Positions 52,614-62,834 of a DNA stretch of 64,000 bases are shown here, in pieces. The position numbers were made by a program, and so were the translations under genes. This stretch comes from Lachnospiraceae bacterium UBA4338. GTDB taxonomy: Bacteria; Bacillota; Clostridia; Lachnospirales; Lachnospiraceae. The notes below the pieces were generated by a model, which was given only the letters and a program-made list of their open reading frames with translations, was not told the DNA's origin and did not search any database. The stretch spans positions 172,894 through 236,893 of the forward strand of contig DGTK01000007.1 of NCBI GenBank assembly GCA_002393735.1, written 5' to 3'. Position 1 is the stretch's first letter, and each line of letters starts with the position of its first letter.

Positions 52614-55600
52614 TTAATGCATATTTGGTCCGGCCATCTTTTTCTTTGGTTTAACCTGTTCACTCTTTAATGGTTCTATAACTTCTGTGGTTTTGGCAAC
52701 CTTTTTCTGAGCCTGCGCTGCCTCATTTTGTGCTGCTTCTGCCTTTGGTTTAGCAATCTTAATGAGATCTTTATTCTTGCCAAGACCAATTACCATGCCT
52801 GCTGCAGTTTCCAGATATTCAGCCAGATTATAACGATACTTACCATAATCTGATCTCTTTTCAGAATTATATTTTCTTTTTGCTTTTTTATCAGTAGCAT
52901 TAATATCCAGATTCTTCTGCACATCCTTGGCATCTATATATCTCTTTGCAGCTGCCTTAAGTTCTGTTGCAGCCTGAACAATCTCAGGATCATTTTCAGG
53001 ATGACCCATAACAGTAGCGATTTTACTTCTCCACAACTGCATGAAAGAATCATATTTAGCTTTCATGTTTGTAAATGGATCATTCTCAGGCGTCTTTGTA
53101 AATATACTCTTATGCCATGCCGGTTCACTTGGCATATCATTCCATTTATTCTTAACTCTGTCAAACAGACCCATCAAATTACCATCTGCACAAAGCATGG
53201 TCTGCTCTTCAGTTAATGAAATATTTCTGTCGCGTGTCTTTTTAATCTGATGAGCACAGGCTATTACAACTGCAGCAAATGATTTGGTTCCCTGCTTAAC
53301 AGTCCTGTCATCAGCATATTTATTTTCTCTCTCAAGATTAAGAGCATCAGCGATACGTGGCTCTTCTATCTCTTCAAGTTTTTCTAAAGCTCCATCAATG
53401 AGTTCTTTTCTTTTTTCCTCACTCATAGGCTTATTGTTCTTAAGAATATTCTTCTTGAAATAATCAATAAAGCCCTTAATCTGCGCCTTATGCTCATTGG
53501 TGAGATTATCTTTATCAATTGAATTCTGAAGTTCTCTTGAAAGATTACCCATCTGAGATATCATTGGTAAATCCCTTACAAGCCATCCGTGCTCAAGAGC
53601 TGAAACTCTGTCAAGAAGTTCATCATATGCTGCCTGAGTACCTCTTCCTTCACCAAGCTTAAACTGATTTTCCTGACCTGCCTGAGTAATATGTGCCTTT
53701 TCTAACTTCACATATTCCTCATGAGGGAATTTGTCCATATCCTCTATATCTTTTAAAAGTTTCTTTGAAAGTTTCAGAACTTTAGCCTTATTTGACAATT
53801 CTTTCGCATCCATGGAATCAATGGATAAATCTTCATTATCAATAATTCTGTGCATTGCAAGTGCTTTTGATGCAGCTTCAATAATAGGGAAGTTTTTAAG
53901 ATCTCTCCTAAGTTTGTTATAATCATATTTTCCACCATTATTTCTCTGTTCAAAACCACCGAGCAGGTTTGTTATAATACGTTCACAGACGCCATCAGTC
54001 TGATTCATTGCCATGTAGGATTCACCCCTGCTCATGGCATCGAAATAATCTCTGAAAAAGAGTGTCATAGGGTCTTTATTACCCTTAGGCAGTTTTGCCA
54101 TATATACATCAAGTAAAACGACAATCTTCTTCATTACCTTCTTATATTTCGCGATGTCTTCAGCCATATAATCAGGTATTTCAATCCAGTCAAGTCCGGA
54201 TGTTGCAATTGTTGATGACTTATGCATTATTCCATTACCTTCACCGGCATATTCCTGTGCTTTTATCTTGGTTTCCGTAATCAGATTACTTATCTCATCC
54301 TTCTCTTCTTCAGATAAGAAATTGCCTATACGAAGCATAACATCTGCAAGGAATGTTTCTGTTTTAGCTAAATCAACAGATGTTATTTTCTCAATTAATC
54401 TTGTAGGCTCTTCATACTTAACTACAGGATCAACAGAATATGATAACACCTGAAGGGTTTCTTTATCTAAAGGTCCGTTCTGTGGACGATTTTCATCACC
54501 AAAGAATTTACCTCTTACTTTATTAAATATCTTTTCATTGGCTTCAGCTCTTCTTCTCGCTTCTTCCCTGCGTCTGTTTTCCTCTTCAATTCTTCTTTCT
54601 TCTGCAAGTCTTGCTTCCTCTGCCAGTCTTGCTTCTTCCTGTCTTTGTAAATCAAGTTGAGCTCTCTCATTATGATGAATCTCTTCAGTGATTCTGTTTA
54701 AAGTCACATCTGCAAGATAAGGATGAATATCATCAAATAATCTGGCTACGCTAATACCTGAACTTAATTTGGTTCCTGAAAGTTCATGTAGTGTATTAAT
54801 ATATAATCTTTCACAGGCATTAATATTCTCTTTATTGCCACTTGCCTTAATCTCTTCAAATGCAAGTTCAATTGCTCTTGCAGCAATAATTTTATCCTTA
54901 ACTGCATCCTTAACTACAGAAAGCATATCCTGAATATTGGCATGTTCCGCACTTACAATCTGATGATATCTCATCAGTGTTTCATTAAGAACAGCTATGC
55001 CGGGATTGGCCATCATCTTTTCATAGCCTTTGTTATACTCATCTAAAAGCAGTTTTCCATTGGCATTTCTTGCATTCTTAAGCTGATTTTCGATGCCTTT
55101 AAGATTTTCTTCGTAAATTGCCTTCTTCTCAGGATTTTCCTGAATCTCAGGCAGATTAAGGAGCATTTTTGCAGCATGATAAGACTCTATCTTAACTATA
55201 TCTGCTCTTCTTCCAAAACCGATTAATGCAATTTCAAAAGGATGAGTCTTAAGATACTCTCTCATGCCATCATTGATTTCCTTGAAAACTGCAAGCTGTT
55301 CATCATCCATCGGCACTTCATCAGCTGCTTCTTTCTGTACTTCTCCTTCTCCGCCTGCTTTTTCAATATTTTCAGCAAAAGCATTGATATTTAAATTATC
55401 TTCAATGTTGTCTATATGTTCTTCATTGTTGGCATTTTCTTCATTTGCTGCATTCTCATCTTCAATAGCTGCATTTTCTTCATTTGCAGCCTCTTCTTCC
55501 ACATCCTCTTTTTCTTCCGGATTTGCCTCCTTAACGGGCTGTGGCTGCTCTGCATTAAGCAGATCAGGATTATTATATTTTGCAATTATTCTTTCCTGTC

Positions 55601-57398
55601 GTTCTACTGCAGCCTGTCTGTCTGCTACCATCTGTTCATTTGTATATTTGTTCTTCTGCGTTTCCTCTACGTGAAGCTTGGATAAATCTCCGGCTGACTT
55701 ATAAAATTCTTCATCAAATACATTAAAGGACTTATTCGCCAGGGTTTCTAAAGAAGTAAGCATTCTTTTAAAAGTATCTTCATCCAGTTTTACCATCCCA
55801 AGTGAGACATCTTTGCCTTTTATCAAATCATAAATTCGATATACTTTTTCATGGATACCCATAATGCTGTCTTTGACATTTTCTCCATTTACAGCTACAG
55901 AATTAATAAGTCTGTGCAGGTCATCCTTTGCAACACTGGCTTCTCTGAGTAAATCCTCATTACTAACTCCAACTGAATCTTCAGTTAATACCCTGTAGAC
56001 AAATGTATCCATGAATGTATAAATATTCATAATATTAATAATCTGCTCCAAATTCCATCCATTTCTTAACATTTTCTGGAAATTAGAATGTTCCTGCTGA
56101 CTGACTCTTATTCTGTAACCAAATGTATTCTTAATTAATTCATCATTTTTAGCATAACTCTCATCAATTGTATTTACATAAGCACCGACATCTTCAGGGC
56201 CTAATTTGTTATCTGTCACAAACATAGCATTTGCACACATAATATTATATAATCTGTCTAATTTTGCACCTTCTACTATCAGTTCTTTCCTGGTCTGATC
56301 ATAAATAAGCTTTTCTTCAGCGCAGTTTGTTTTGGCAATATTAACTGCATCTTCATGAGACTTTCCTTCTGTAATTGCTTTATTATATTCAGCCTTTGAT
56401 TTCTCATTTAATACTCTGAAAGCATATTCAAGTCTGTCATGTATTGCTGCTACATCCCTAAACTTGGCATTATATTGTGTCATAGGAATAAGACTGTAAA
56501 CGGATGCAACCAGTTCATCCTCTTTCTTTCCATCCATTCCTTCTTTACGCGGTCTGAAAATAAATCCTACATCGCCGGGAAGACATGACATTCCACCATT
56601 AATCATTTTCATTTCATTTCTGAAATAAACATTGTTATCAAAACTTTTGAAATATACCTGGTTACTCTTTCCATACTTATCATTTAATTTCATCTTCTGA
56701 TAAAAATCATATTCCATATACTGAGGAGGAAGTTGATCCTTATATTTATCCAAAGTCGCCAGTTCAGGATGAGCTTTTAATAATTTCTCTTCTCTTCTTT
56801 TTACAAAATCCGCAACCTTATTCTGCAAGGCTTTTATCTTTTCACCATTCTCTACGGATACAAAAGCCGAACTGACCATACGCTGATCATCCAAGGTATT
56901 ATCAACCTGAAAAGAAACAATATCATCATCGTCATGCAGATCATGAGAAAGAGAATTACCCTCCTGCCTCATCTGCTCGAGTTCTTCTCTTTCCGCTTCA
57001 GACAAATCAAGGTTCATCAAACCATCTATAGCTCCCAAAATGATAAAATTAAGCTGATAATTAGTAACTTCATTATGATACATTTTATAATCAGAAGGCT
57101 TGCCTATCATTCGGTTAACATCCTTACGAATGGCTTTAATCTGATCAAAAAGCATATCATAATTTGTATATACGGTATCACCGAAACGTTCGGTCATTTG
57201 GACGAACTTTTCTACTTCCCTTGCATTTGGGTCTGCATTCTGTCCGGCATTCTGGTTCTCATCAACAATGCCAAATCTCTTTTGCTGCTGCGCGATTATT
57301 TTTCTCTCTTCTTCAGTCAGATTTCCCTGATAATCAGCAGGAAGAATCTGCTTCTTTGCTTCTAAATAATTCTTTAAAACGTTTAACTTAAATGGCAT
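52614..57398 (-). CDS. Giant cytosolic protein (1594 residues), unknown function
   Basis: I do not recognise this protein. It starts MPFKLNVLKNYLEAKKQ at an ATG with AAAGGAGG upstream. No signal peptide or membrane segment is seen. Residues up to about 610 are mixed alpha-helical; about 620-670 is an acidic Asn/Glu/Ala linker (AANEENAAIEDEN); a second helical part follows. About 916-954 is a highly charged coiled coil (EEARLAEEARLAEERR, EEARRRAEANEK). The last 600 residues are again helical, ending in a Lys/Pro-rich tail. No ATPase, protease or toxin motif is visible. It is the last gene of a three-gene operon with a GTPase and a permease, 14 nt after the latter. A scaffold-like role fits but is a guess. 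Confidence 0.8.
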   Translation of the reverse strand: MPFKLNVLKNYLEAKKQILPADYQGNLTEEERKIIAQQQKRFGIVDENQNAGQNADPNAREVEKFVQMTERFGDTVYTNYDMLFDQIKAIRKDVNRMIGKPSDYKMYHNEVTNYQLNFIILGAIDGLMNLDLSEAEREELEQMRQEGNSLSHDLHDDDDIVSFQVDNTLDDQRMVSSAFVSVENGEKIKALQNKVADFVKRREEKLLKAHPELATLDKYKDQLPPQYMEYDFYQKMKLNDKYGKSNQVYFKSFDNNVYFRNEMKMINGGMSCLPGDVGFIFRPRKEGMDGKKEDELVASVYSLIPMTQYNAKFRDVAAIHDRLEYAFRVLNEKSKAEYNKAITEGKSHEDAVNIAKTNCAEEKLIYDQTRKELIVEGAKLDRLYNIMCANAMFVTDNKLGPEDVGAYVNTIDESYAKNDELIKNTFGYRIRVSQQEHSNFQKMLRNGWNLEQIINIMNIYTFMDTFVYRVLTEDSVGVSNEDLLREASVAKDDLHRLINSVAVNGENVKDSIMGIHEKVYRIYDLIKGKDVSLGMVKLDEDTFKRMLTSLETLANKSFNVFDEEFYKSAGDLSKLHVEETQKNKYTNEQMVADRQAAVERQERIIAKYNNPDLLNAEQPQPVKEANPEEKEDVEEEAANEENAAIEDENAANEENANNEEHIDNIEDNLNINAFAENIEKAGGEGEVQKEAADEVPMDDEQLAVFKEINDGMREYLKTHPFEIALIGFGRRADIVKIESYHAAKMLLNLPEIQENPEKKAIYEENLKGIENQLKNARNANGKLLLDEYNKGYEKMMANPGIAVLNETLMRYHQIVSAEHANIQDMLSVVKDAVKDKIIAARAIELAFEEIKASGNKENINACERLYINTLHELSGTKLSSGISVARLFDDIHPYLADVTLNRITEEIHHNERAQLDLQRQEEARLAEEARLAEERRIEEENRRREEARRRAEANEKIFNKVRGKFFGDENRPQNGPLDKETLQVLSYSVDPVVKYEEPTRLIEKITSVDLAKTETFLADVMLRIGNFLSEEEKDEISNLITETKIKAQEYAGEGNGIMHKSSTIATSGLDWIEIPDYMAEDIAKYKKVMKKIVVLLDVYMAKLPKGNKDPMTLFFRDYFDAMSRGESYMAMNQTDGVCERIITNLLGGFEQRNNGGKYDYNKLRRDLKNFPIIEAASKALAMHRIIDNEDLSIDSMDAKELSNKAKVLKLSKKLLKDIEDMDKFPHEEYVKLEKAHITQAGQENQFKLGEGRGTQAAYDELLDRVSALEHGWLVRDLPMISQMGNLSRELQNSIDKDNLTNEHKAQIKGFIDYFKKNILKNNKPMSEEKRKELIDGALEKLEEIEEPRIADALNLERENKYADDRTVKQGTKSFAAVVIACAHQIKKTRDRNISLTEEQTMLCADGNLMGLFDRVKNKWNDMPSEPAWHKSIFTKTPENDPFTNMKAKYDSFMQLWRSKIATVMGHPENDPEIVQAATELKAAAKRYIDAKDVQKNLDINATDKKAKRKYNSEKRSDYGKYRYNLAEYLETAAGMVIGLGKNKDLIKIAKPKAEAAQNEAAQAQKKVAKTTEVIEPLKSEQVKPKKKMAGPNMH

Positions 57399-57412
57399 TT
57401 TTATTTCCTCCT

Positions 57413-58564
57413 TTACATACAACTTAAAATGTAATGAAATACTATTAATAATCCAAGAAATACATAATTTACAATGGTAAACTGTAATAAGTATTTCCCT
57501 TTTGTACTTTTATCTGTATTGCTGTACAGTTTAAAAGAAATCAGACTGGCCATGGAGGCTATTAATGTTCCAACCGCTCCCACATTGGTTCCAATGATAA
57601 TTTCCTTCAAACCATTATAAGTATCCGACATTGCTGATAACAAAAGTGCAACAGGCACATCACTTAATATCTGACTAAGAAGTACGGACAGAATAAACTC
57701 ATGTCCGTCAACTACTTTATCAAGCGTTGTTACAACCACATCCATTCTTTTTATATTGCCAATAAAAATAAAAAGAAAAATAAATGTCAGAAGCAGTCCA
57801 TAGTCCACTCTGAGTATTGTTTTTCTGTCCATAATAAATACAACAATAAATGTAATTAATAATACAAGCCACACAGGGCATACCTGAAGAACACCAAGTA
57901 CTGCAAGTACAAATAATCCGATATAAATAATTCCTTTATATCCTAATTTGAAATTTTTGGTTTTATCATCAGAAATACTGACTTTCTTACTGTTTGTGTC
58001 TTTTCTTACGAAAATAAATACGCCGATAATCAGTGCAATCAGCGAGAAAACAGTATACGGAAGCATCAGCATAAAGAACTCTCCAATATGCATTTCGGTA
58101 AGTTCATATAAATAAAGATTATGCGGGTTACCAATTGGGGTAATCATGCTTCCAAGGTTGGCAGCTATGGTCATAAGGGTAATAACCATAATCATATATT
58201 TTTTCTTGTCTGCCATATCAAGTACTTCAATTGCAAAAGGCACGAAAGTTATAAGTGCCACATCATTGGTTACAAACATTGATGATACAAAGCAAAGAAG
58301 AACGCATACCAGACTAAGAAGTCTTATTTCGCTTAGTCTTTTAAGCAGAGAAAAACCAACTTTTTCAAAGAGCCCCAGGGCTCTTAATCCTGCAGTAATC
58401 GCCATTAAGGTGAATAATAATGCAAGGGTTTCATAGCCTATATAATTAATATATTCTTTGTCTACTGGAATAATAAATACAGTGAGAAAAGCCAGTAAGA
58501 ATGAGATAATTGTTACCGGCTCTTTTAAAAATATTTTTTTGATTCCATTCAAAAAATTATTCAC
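57413..58564 (-). CDS. SLC13/ArsB-type ion permease
   Basis: About 383 residues with ten or more membrane segments in two halves. It has the ion-transporter-family phrases MFVTNDVALITFVPFAIEVL and NLGSMITPIGNPHNLYLY, plus a second-half counterpart DVPVALLLSAM...IIIGTNVGAVGTLIASMASLISFKLY. Relatives carry dicarboxylates, sulfate or arsenite with a cation. The likely start is a GTG at 58564, overlapping the GTPase gene end, with GAGGA upstream; a TTG at 58582 is the alternative. Coupling to a GTPase gene is unusual. Confidence 0.85.
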   Translation of the reverse strand: MNNFLNGIKKIFLKEPVTIISFLLAFLTVFIIPVDKEYINYIGYETLALLFTLMAITAGLRALGLFEKVGFSLLKRLSEIRLLSLVCVLLCFVSSMFVTNDVALITFVPFAIEVLDMADKKKYMIMVITLMTIAANLGSMITPIGNPHNLYLYELTEMHIGEFFMLMLPYTVFSLIALIIGVFIFVRKDTNSKKVSISDDKTKNFKLGYKGIIYIGLFVLAVLGVLQVCPVWLVLLITFIVVFIMDRKTILRVDYGLLLTFIFLFIFIGNIKRMDVVVTTLDKVVDGHEFILSVLLSQILSDVPVALLLSAMSDTYNGLKEIIIGTNVGAVGTLIASMASLISFKLYSNTDKSTKGKYLLQFTIVNYVFLGLLIVFHYILSCM

Positions 58565-59792
58565 CTGTATTATTTTCCTCAATAGAAGTTATGTTAACCG
58601 AGCCATCTTCATTAACCTGTGAAGGTGAAGTTACGTTCTGCATACTTTCTGCAACGCTAAGACCTTTTTTGAATAACATTCTGATCTTATCCTTTCCTTC
58701 CTTGGACTCCAGATCCTTGGTTGAGATTTCACCCTTATATACCCCTTCCATTAATGCAATATAAGCACTTCCAAGTGCAGATGTAATCACACCTGCTGTT
58801 GCACCTGATATTGTTCCACCTAGGGCTGTTCCTGCACCAGGGACAAGTTTGAGTAAATTGGAGGCGATGGTTTTGCCAGCGATTGTTGCACCACTTACTC
58901 CCAGCGCTGAAGACATAAATGCGTATATTAAACTCTTGTTTACGCTGATTCCAAAAATAGATGTAATGGTAGCAATCATGGCAACCTGTGTTGGAATAAG
59001 TACCGCACAGTCAGCAAAAGGAATTGGCGCAAAACCTTCGCCAAATGCCGCTGCGGTTGCCGATGCTACAACTGCCTGTGCCCTACGTTTTTTTTCTTTT
59101 AGTGACGCTATCTGCACATTCTGCAGTGTATTCTTAAGTTCATCAGGCAGTGTTGCCGTCATAACTTCAATTAATGTATCAAGACCATATGCTTTAATTG
59201 GTGGGATTCCGTCATCTATTTCATAATCCTGTGCTAAAACAGGCACAACCTGAATAATGTCCAGGTTCTCCTTCTCAATCTCTTCTACCATACGCATGGC
59301 ATTTTTCTTTGAGAAGCCCTGGGTTAAAACCATAATAATAGGCACCTGGGATACATTATTCTCATTGGCAAATTCTCTTAACCAGGCGATTTCTTCAGGT
59401 TCAATTCGGTTTGATGCTGTATTGACACAATACCAGATACAGTGAATGGCTTTATTAACATCCTTGGATGCATTGCCTTCCTTGATAGTTTTAAGAATCT
59501 CATCCTTAACTTCTTTCTGAGCATTCTTACCAAGTTCGAAGCCCTTGGTATCATATATGGTAAGGGGCATATTCTCTTTACTTATCTTTTTCATATGTTC
59601 CGTAACCGGCTTACCCATACCCGTCTCAGCCAGGTTGTCGCGAAATACCGAATTAATAAGTGTGCTCTTACCTACACCTGTCTTACCTACCACAATAATA
59701 TTAAGGTGTTTAAGATTTATAATCTTATCCTTAATCTGCTTAATACACTCTTCCGCAATATTATTCATATTGACTTCAGCTACTGCACCCAT
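58557..59792 (-). CDS. GTPase with DUF697-like C-terminal membrane domain
   Basis: The 411-residue protein has a G domain (G1 VVGKTGVGKSTLINSV at 34-49, G3 IYDTKGFELG, and VLTQGFSKKN in the place of G4) like those of Era/septin-type and YcjF-linked GTPases. After about residue 215 comes a hydrophobic, glycine- and alanine-rich region (AQAVVASATAAAFGEGFAPIPFADCAVLIPTQVAMI) as in DUF697 proteins, which places it at the membrane. AAGGAGG precedes the ATG. It heads the operon with the ion permease and the giant protein. A role in membrane events under stress is a guess. Confidence 0.85.
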   Translation of the reverse strand: MGAVAEVNMNNIAEECIKQIKDKIINLKHLNIIVVGKTGVGKSTLINSVFRDNLAETGMGKPVTEHMKKISKENMPLTIYDTKGFELGKNAQKEVKDEILKTIKEGNASKDVNKAIHCIWYCVNTASNRIEPEEIAWLREFANENNVSQVPIIMVLTQGFSKKNAMRMVEEIEKENLDIIQVVPVLAQDYEIDDGIPPIKAYGLDTLIEVMTATLPDELKNTLQNVQIASLKEKKRRAQAVVASATAAAFGEGFAPIPFADCAVLIPTQVAMIATITSIFGISVNKSLIYAFMSSALGVSGATIAGKTIASNLLKLVPGAGTALGGTISGATAGVITSALGSAYIALMEGVYKGEISTKDLESKEGKDKIRMLFKKGLSVAESMQNVTSPSQVNEDGSVNITSIEENNTGE

Positions 59793-59807
59793 AATTCCCT
59801 CCTTATA

Positions 59808-59834
59808 TGACAGTGGGGACGGTTCTTATTGTCA
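59808..59834. repeat. REP-like palindrome copy 1
   Basis: TGACA and TGTCA close a short stem around GTGGGGACGGTTCTTAT, 16 nt upstream of the GTPase start. It is one base or so different from the copies at 61895 and 63980. Confidence 0.7.
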
Positions 59835-59976
59835 CTTTAGTTTGCATAATTCTACATCGCACAACTTTGCCAAATTTCGCTTTTTAAGGCGAAGTGTGGT
59901 TTACATAAAGTCTTTCCGTTTTTACGCCCACATACATATAAATTATACTACAATTACCTTGTTTTAGTAAAGAAAA

Positions 59977-59996
59977 AGGGCATATATAAATGCCCT
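59977..59996 (-). terminator. Terminator after the RNA methyltransferase gene
   Basis: AGGGCAT and ATGCCCT form a 7-bp stem with TTTATA loop, six nt after the stop, followed by TTTTCTTT on the minus strand. Confidence 0.75.
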
Positions 59997-60002
59997 GTAA
60001 TC

Positions 60003-60857
60003 TCATTTTTTCTTTGCCAGTTCCCAGCATATAACCGCTGCCGCAGATGCCACATTTAAGGAGTCAACTCCATGCATCATTGGTATCATGATTCGATAGT
60101 CCGAAGATTCAATCACATTCTTCGGAAGCCCCTCTCCTTCTGTGCCTAAATATACAGCGATTTTCTCTTTCCCTTTCAGTTCTTCCGAGTCAGGAGCTAT
60201 GCTGTTTTCTGTCAGTGCCATTGCAAGAGTTGTATAATTTTTTTCTTTTAATTCTTTGTCAATTTCTTCTGCCGAAGCCACAGTCCACGGTACCTGGAAA
60301 ACAGTTCCCATACTAACTCTCGAAGCCCTTCTTACCAAAGGATTTACGCAATTACTTGTGAGAATCACACCATCCATACCAAGAGCTGCTGCCGATCTGA
60401 TTATCGCACCGGAATTTGTGGGATTAACCACATCATAAAGTATAACAACTCTTTTTTTATCTTTTAGAAAGTCTTCTACTTTCTTAAGAGGTTTTCTTCT
60501 CATTACCGCACATAAACCGCGAATTAAGTTATAGCCTGTTATTTTACTTAAGGTTTCATGTGTTGTTATGTAAACCGGCAGATTATTAAGATAATCATCT
60601 CCATTTATTTCCCTAATCTTCTTAAATACAGGAAATGCTTCGATTTCCATTCGCTCTTCCTCTGCCAGAATCGATTCAGGTCTGTATCCTGCATCAAGCG
60701 CCCGGATAATTACATTAGCAGTTTCCGCGATAAAAATCCCCTCCTTAGGCTCATAATAATGCAGAAGTTCTGCCTCGGATTTAGAGACATATGGAGCCAG
60801 GGCCGTGTCACCTAAGTCGCTTATTTTTATTAGTTTTAAGTCAGATTTACTAATCAT
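60003..60857 (-). CDS. TrmH/SpoU-family RNA 2'-O-methyltransferase
   Basis: The 284-residue protein has an N-terminal substrate-binding part and the SPOUT methyltransferase knot: motif 1 (YDVVNPTNSGAIIRSAAALG), motif 2 (YLGTEGEGLPKNVI) and motif 3 (IPMMHGVDSLNVASAAAVICWEL). Such enzymes methylate ribose in rRNA or tRNA with SAM. The exact site is not known. AAAGGAAA precedes the ATG. It follows the hydroxyacid dehydrogenase gene by 24 nt and is followed by a terminator. Confidence 0.9.
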   Translation of the reverse strand: MISKSDLKLIKISDLGDTALAPYVSKSEAELLHYYEPKEGIFIAETANVIIRALDAGYRPESILAEEERMEIEAFPVFKKIREINGDDYLNNLPVYITTHETLSKITGYNLIRGLCAVMRRKPLKKVEDFLKDKKRVVILYDVVNPTNSGAIIRSAAALGMDGVILTSNCVNPLVRRASRVSMGTVFQVPWTVASAEEIDKELKEKNYTTLAMALTENSIAPDSEELKGKEKIAVYLGTEGEGLPKNVIESSDYRIMIPMMHGVDSLNVASAAAVICWELAKKK

Positions 60858-60881
60858 AAAATTTGTTTTCCTTTGTGCAAA

Positions 60882-61835
60882 CTACAGCACATTTAACTTT
60901 TCCCCATTTAAGTAAGCCTTTAAGTTGTCTGCAACCGCCTGAATCAGCCTCTCTCTTGCTTCCACGCTGGCCCATCCGATGTGCGGCGTTAATATCATAT
61001 TCGGCGCACCAAGCAGTGGATTATCTTCCTTTATCGGCTCTACTGAAACCACATCAGCTGCTGCCCCTGCCACCTTACCACTTTTAAGCGCATCAGCCAA
61101 ATCCTGCTCATTAACAAGGCCACCTCTTGAAACATTAACTATATAGATTCCGTCTTTCATTTTCTCTATATTTTCTTTGCAGATCATCCCTTTGGTTTCA
61201 TCATTCATCGGGCAGTGAAGTGTAATAATATCTGCATTCTTAAATACTTCATCCTTAGAAACAAATTTCATATTTTCCTTTGCCTCGTACTTATCAGGAT
61301 GAGCTGTGTAAACAAGAACTTTCATGCCAAAGATTAGGGCAATATCTGTAACCTTGCGTCCTATATTACCATATCCAATTACGCCAAGAGTCTTGCCACT
61401 TAATTCCGTCACCTTATCAAGCCAGTAGCAAAAAATCTCCGACTTACACCAGTCTCCCTCATGAATACTTTTATTGTGCACAGAAATATGATTCACAAGT
61501 TCAATAATAAATCCCCAGGTAAGCTGAGCCACCGCATCAGTACTGTATGCCGGAACATTGGTTACTGTTACACCATGTCTCTTTGCAGCCTCAATATCAA
61601 TGACATTATATCCGGTTGCACATACACCAATATATTTAAGATTCGGACACTTTTTAAATGTCTCTTCATCAAAAATCACCTTATTTGAGAAAACAACCTC
61701 GGCATCGCCAATATGCTCAAACTTATCCTCTTCGGTTGTATTGTAATAAACTTCTGTTTCAATTACATCCATTATTGGCTTAAGTGTAATATCGCCTTTA
61801 TTCACTGCACCTTCTTCAAGATATACTGCTTTCAT
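60882..61835 (-). CDS. D-2-hydroxyacid dehydrogenase (glycerate dehydrogenase-like)
   Basis: The 317-residue NAD-dependent enzyme has the Rossmann motif (TLGVIGYGNIGRKVTDIA), the PMNDETKGMICKENIEKMKDG and NVSRGGLVNEQDL segments with the catalytic Arg region, Glu near 268 (SVEPIKEDNPL) and catalytic His in LTPHIGWAS. It reduces a 2-oxoacid to the D-hydroxyacid or the reverse, with hydroxypyruvate/glycerate as the likely pair. It is first in a two-gene unit with the RNA methyltransferase gene. Confidence 0.92.
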   Translation of the reverse strand: MKAVYLEEGAVNKGDITLKPIMDVIETEVYYNTTEEDKFEHIGDAEVVFSNKVIFDEETFKKCPNLKYIGVCATGYNVIDIEAAKRHGVTVTNVPAYSTDAVAQLTWGFIIELVNHISVHNKSIHEGDWCKSEIFCYWLDKVTELSGKTLGVIGYGNIGRKVTDIALIFGMKVLVYTAHPDKYEAKENMKFVSKDEVFKNADIITLHCPMNDETKGMICKENIEKMKDGIYIVNVSRGGLVNEQDLADALKSGKVAGAAADVVSVEPIKEDNPLLGAPNMILTPHIGWASVEARERLIQAVADNLKAYLNGEKLNVL

Positions 61836-61894
61836 GTTTTTCCTCTCTTTTTAGAAATCAAAATACTTTCTCATTTTATCACACTTTTTCCAAT

Positions 61895-61963
61895 GTGACA
61901 GTAGGGACGGTTCTTAATGTCACGTGCGTTTTATGTGACAGGAAGAACCGTCCCTACTGTCAC
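61895..61963. repeat. Inverted pair of REP-like palindromes
   Basis: Copy A (61895-61923) starts GTGACAGTAGGGACGGTTC and ends AATGTCAC. Copy B (61935-61963) is the same element on the other strand with two bases changed (TTCC in place of TTAA). Eleven nt separate them. Each copy has GTGACA/TGTCAC ends. The pair lies 130 nt upstream of the RAYT gene, as expected for a REP pair with its transposase. Confidence 0.85.
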
Positions 61964-62093
61964 ATACTAATTGCACTTGCAAAACTGAATTAATTAATAT
62001 AAAATAAGTTCACTTAATAAATCTTATTCTTATTCAATTCGTTAAGGTTCAATAATTTACCAATTACATTAATTTTATAAAGGAGATTTTTGT

Positions 62094-62834
62094 ATGCCAA
62101 GACATATTCGAACACTTAGTATGTCCGGTTATATGCATATAATTACTCGTGGTATAGGACAAAAAGTAATCTTTGAGTGTGAAACAGATTTTAATTATTA
62201 TCTTAAACTATTAGAAAAATATAGTAAAGAATGCGAAATTACAATTATCGCATATTGTCTCATGGATAACCACGTACACTTACTTATAAAAGACATTCAC
62301 CATAACACATCTAAATTTATGCAAAAAATCGGAATATCATATTCATATTATTACAATAAAAAATACGAAAGAACTGGATATCTTTTTCAAGATAGGTACC
62401 TAAATGAAAATGTAGAAAATAATGCCTATCTGCTGACAGTTTTTAGATATATACTTAACAATCCTTTAAAGGCACATATTGCTGCATCCAACGAGTACAA
62501 ATGGAATAGCTATTATCAATATTCCAAAAATGACTCGTGGGTTGATACATCTGTTATTTCAAATCAGCTTGGATCCTGGGATAATTATGTTAAATATATT
62601 GATGAAAGCAACGACGACAAGTGTATGGAATACTTTCACTCTCCTAAGGATGATAAATGGGCTCTTGAACAGATTACTAAGTGTTTAGAGGGAGCACCAG
62701 CAAACTCAATATCGACCATGAACAAAAATACAAGAGATTTACATATAAAAAAGCTATTATCCGAAGGACTATCTATTAGACAAATAGAACGACTAACCGG
62801 CGTAAGTCGTGGAGTAATACAAAGAATAAAATAG
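62094..62834 (+). CDS. REP-associated tyrosine transposase (RAYT; Y1/HUH family)
   Basis: The 246-residue protein has the Y1 transposase layout: PRHIRTLSMSGYMHIITRG at the start, the metal-binding HUH motif in CLMDNHVHLLIKD (His60 and His62), then the catalytic-Tyr region YYYNKKYERTGYLFQDRYLN and RYILNNPLKAHI. A C-terminal helix-turn-helix (KLLSEGLSIRQIERLTGVSRGVIQRIK region) ends the protein. RAYTs nick and move REP palindromes; similar palindromes sit just upstream and at two other places here. The ribosome site AAAGGAG is good. No terminal repeats of a classical IS are seen. Confidence 0.9.
   Translation: MPRHIRTLSMSGYMHIITRGIGQKVIFECETDFNYYLKLLEKYSKECEITIIAYCLMDNHVHLLIKDIHHNTSKFMQKIGISYSYYYNKKYERTGYLFQDRYLNENVENNAYLLTVFRYILNNPLKAHIAASNEYKWNSYYQYSKNDSWVDTSVISNQLGSWDNYVKYIDESNDDKCMEYFHSPKDDKWALEQITKCLEGAPANSISTMNKNTRDLHIKKLLSEGLSIRQIERLTGVSRGVIQRIK

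Noticed and set aside
55264..55674. Plus-strand Ser-rich frame opposite the giant gene
   Set aside because: A shadow of the acidic Asn/Glu/Ala linker.
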